This document shows, piece by piece, positions 14,755-16,749 of a stretch of 16,749 nucleotides of DNA. How positions within the stretch are numbered: position 1 is the first letter of the stretch; every line of letters starts with the position of its first letter. The position numbers and the translations under genes are program-made. Location: positions 1 through 16,749 of the forward strand of contig DAOVIO010000085.1 in the NCBI GenBank assembly GCA_030673645.1. The letters run 5' to 3'. The DNA is from JAGLSB01 sp023135955 (GTDB lineage Bacteria; Bacteroidota; Bacteroidia; Bacteroidales; GCA-2748055). A model generated the notes under the pieces. It did no database searches, was not told the origin of the DNA, and worked only from the letters and a program-made list of their open reading frames with translations.

Positions 14755-16749
14755 ATGGAGTATAAATCCGGTGTAGCTTTTACATCCGCAATTATAATTG
14801 GTTCTGTATTTACAATGAATGCCCAAACAGATGACAGGCCAAACATCATATTTCTACTCACCGACGATCAAGCTGTATCAACCATTGCGGCTTATGGTTT
14901 TTCTGAAGCTGTAACTCCAAATATTGATTCGTTAGCGAATAATGGTGTTATGTTTATGAATCATTATAATAACACTTCTATATCCATGGCAAGCAGGGCG
15001 ATATGCATGACCGGGAGATATGAATTTTCCCATGGGAGTAATTTTCATCATGGCTCAGTTTCTGAAGAGATATTCCTTCAATCATACCCTGTACTATTAC
15101 GCAATTCAGGTTATAAAACCGGATTTATTGGTAAATTTGGATTTCCTGTAAATGAAGCAGGTGATACAAATCTTGACTACAGCTCTGTAGAATTCCTGCC
15201 CGATGAACATTTCGACTGGTGGAAAGGATGGCCAAGACAGGGGTCCTATGAAACGATAAAAAATGATAGTATAGCGCATTATGCCGAAGAGTTTCCGCAT
15301 ACCACCAAGGCAGTAGGAGAGGTCGCTAGTGATTTTATTTCTGAATTTGCTAATGGCGATGAGCCATTTTGTCTCTCTGTAAGTTTTAAGGCTCCTCATT
15401 TGCCATTCGATCCCGATCCAGCCTATGATAGCGTTTATGCAGATAAAATATGGACAAAGCCAGAAAATTATGGTTTGATTAATGGTGTAGGATTAGCTCC
15501 ACAGGCATCTCAAGGCAGGCATTACAGACAATTCAGAACAGTTGGCTGGGGACCTCAGACTTATCATGAAACAAGAAGTGCATATAACCAGCTTGTTCAT
15601 GGAATTGATGTTGCTGTGGGTCGTATTGTGGAAGAGCTAAAAGCAAAGGGCGAAGATGATAATACAATAATAATTTTCACGGCAGATAACGGGCATTTTA
15701 ATGGTTCACATGGCTTTAACGGGAAGGCTTTACCTTATGAGGAGGCCTCACTTGCTCCACTTATTGTTTTTGATCCCCGAGATATTTCAAATCATGGAAA
15801 TAAAGTATGGGGAGTAACAGGAAGTGTTGACCTTGCCCCAACAATCCTGGAAATTGCAGCAGTTGATAAGCCCACCGGAATGGATGGTATTAGTTTGAAA
15901 CCTATGCTTGATAATCCTGAAAATACTATCCGCGATTATGTTTTGCATACACAAATGTGGGGTCCAACTCCCATTCATGCGATGACCATTATTACCGAAG
16001 ACTGGAAATATATTTACTGGCCATATGAAGGTGAAGGAATGCTTCCGGCTACAGAATTATATGATCTGAATAATGACAGCCTCGAAATGATTAACAAAAG
16101 CGGACAGGAAGAATTTGCTGATGTTGAATTGCTGATGGAAAGCTATTTCAATGAAGCTTTGCAATATTATAAAGATCATAATGTTAAAAGAAATAATTAT
16201 GAAGAATTTGAAGTAATCTTTGACCGGGGAATTAGCTGGGCAAATAAAATTCCTTTTATTGATTCTGTATTTATAGATTCATATAATGATATTCCCGTTT
16301 CTGCAATAAAAAATGAAATTTATCTTCTATATATTGGAGGAGGAAATTCAGCATTTACGAGTAATTGGATCCGGTCGGAGTCAGGCATGGATTGGTATGG
16401 GCTACCTGAGTGGAACAGGGGAGGGTTGATTTTCAATGATCACGGAAATTTTGTTTTCACATCAGAGGAGGGGATTTTAACAAGTTCAGAATATGATGAG
16501 GGAGGGCTTCTTACATTTTATGCGATGACAAATAGTTCTATTTCTGAAACAAATCTTATTATTGAGAAAAGTAAAGATAACGGACTTAGCTGGGAATTAC
16601 TGGATAGTATTAAAGCTGAGGGCATTCCGGCCATGACATATGGACAACATCCTTTCTATGCTGTCGTAAATGAAGACGGTCTGTTTAAATTAAGGTGGAG
16701 AACAGACAATTTTAATAATGAGATTGTAATGGACGACATTTTATTAACA
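14755..16749 (+). CDS. S1-type sulfatase B2 with variant signature and long C-terminal extension; 3' end outside window
   Basis: The frame is open from the ATG at 14755 to the right edge, giving 665 residues with no stop. The signal peptide ends TMNA|Q (cleavage after Ala23). D37-D38 form the metal pair. The signature is S77-M-A-S-R81, with Ala in place of Pro, and G126-K-F-G-F replaces GKWH, leaving K127 but no His. H215 (KAPHLPF), D311-N312 (ADNGHF) and K324 are kept. These features match the gene at 6269, which is its paralogue. The sulfatase part ends near residue 480. What follows is unrelated to the lysine tail of the paralogue: a beta-rich region (about 490-665) with IIEKSKDNGLSWELL and, at the edge, NNEIVMDDILLT, a pattern seen in jelly-roll modules just before T9SS sorting domains. 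A T9SS signal downstream is therefore a prediction. The leader of 54 bp is A-rich and has no Shine-Dalgarno sequence. Confidence 0.93.
   Translation, partial: MEYKSGVAFTSAIIIGSVFTMNAQTDDRPNIIFLLTDDQAVSTIAAYGFSEAVTPNIDSLANNGVMFMNHYNNTSISMASRAICMTGRYEFSHGSNFHHGSVSEEIFLQSYPVLLRNSGYKTGFIGKFGFPVNEAGDTNLDYSSVEFLPDEHFDWWKGWPRQGSYETIKNDSIAHYAEEFPHTTKAVGEVASDFISEFANGDEPFCLSVSFKAPHLPFDPDPAYDSVYADKIWTKPENYGLINGVGLAPQASQGRHYRQFRTVGWGPQTYHETRSAYNQLVHGIDVAVGRIVEELKAKGEDDNTIIIFTADNGHFNGSHGFNGKALPYEEASLAPLIVFDPRDISNHGNKVWGVTGSVDLAPTILEIAAVDKPTGMDGISLKPMLDNPENTIRDYVLHTQMWGPTPIHAMTIITEDWKYIYWPYEGEGMLPATELYDLNNDSLEMINKSGQEEFADVELLMESYFNEALQYYKDHNVKRNNYEEFEVIFDRGISWANKIPFIDSVFIDSYNDIPVSAIKNEIYLLYIGGGNSAFTSNWIRSESGMDWYGLPEWNRGGLIFNDHGNFVFTSEEGILTSSEYDEGGLLTFYAMTNSSISETNLIIEKSKDNGLSWELLDSIKAEGIPAMTYGQHPFYAVVNEDGLFKLRWRTDNFNNEIVMDDILLT

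Noticed and set aside
1..16749. tRNA, rRNA, CRISPR array, insertion sequence or phage genes
   Set aside because: No repeat-spacer array, transposase, inverted terminal repeats or structured RNA gene was recognised; coding genes fill nearly the whole window.

Overview
The window looks like part of a carbohydrate-utilisation locus from an AT-rich member of the Bacteroidota. It is dense in sulfatases. Three things support the assignment: a type IX secretion (T9SS) C-terminal sorting domain on the first protein, SPI or lipoprotein signals on all eight gene products whose N-termini are visible, and A/T-rich leaders without Shine-Dalgarno sequences. T9SS together with only Ser-type sulfatases suggests a T9SS-bearing Bacteroidia or Flavobacteriia lineage, perhaps marine. 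This placement is inference.

All nine genes are on the + strand and tightly packed, as in one operon. The order is: (1) the 3' part of a sulfatase fused to three cadherin-like beta-sandwich repeats and a T9SS sorting domain, cut by the left edge; (2) a right-handed beta-helix protein resembling GH141, with a discoidin-like C-terminal module; (3) sulfatase A1; a 164-bp gap holding inverted repeats; (4) sulfatase B1, with an unusual active site and a lysine-rich tail; (5) a sulfatase of the 'SDQG...GEHG' type; (6) another sulfatase; (7) a GH29 alpha-L-fucosidase lipoprotein overlapping gene 6 by 1 bp; (8) sulfatase A2, a lipoprotein paralogue of A1; (9) sulfatase B2, a paralogue of B1 with the same unusual active site and a long C-terminal extension, cut by the right edge.

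Seven sulfatases with a GH29 fucosidase and a GH141-like protein suggest stepwise desulfation and defucosylation of a sulfated, fucose-rich polysaccharide (fucoidan or another sulfated fucan). The substrate is inferred. No SusC/SusD pair, regulator, transporter or sulfatase-maturating enzyme lies in the window, so the locus probably continues on both sides.

The most notable signals are the B1/B2 pair, where the signature reads S-M-A-S-R instead of S-x-P-x-R and G-K-W-H is replaced by G-K-F-G; the repeated A-then-B gene order at two places; and the different export routes and C-terminal modules of the paralogues.
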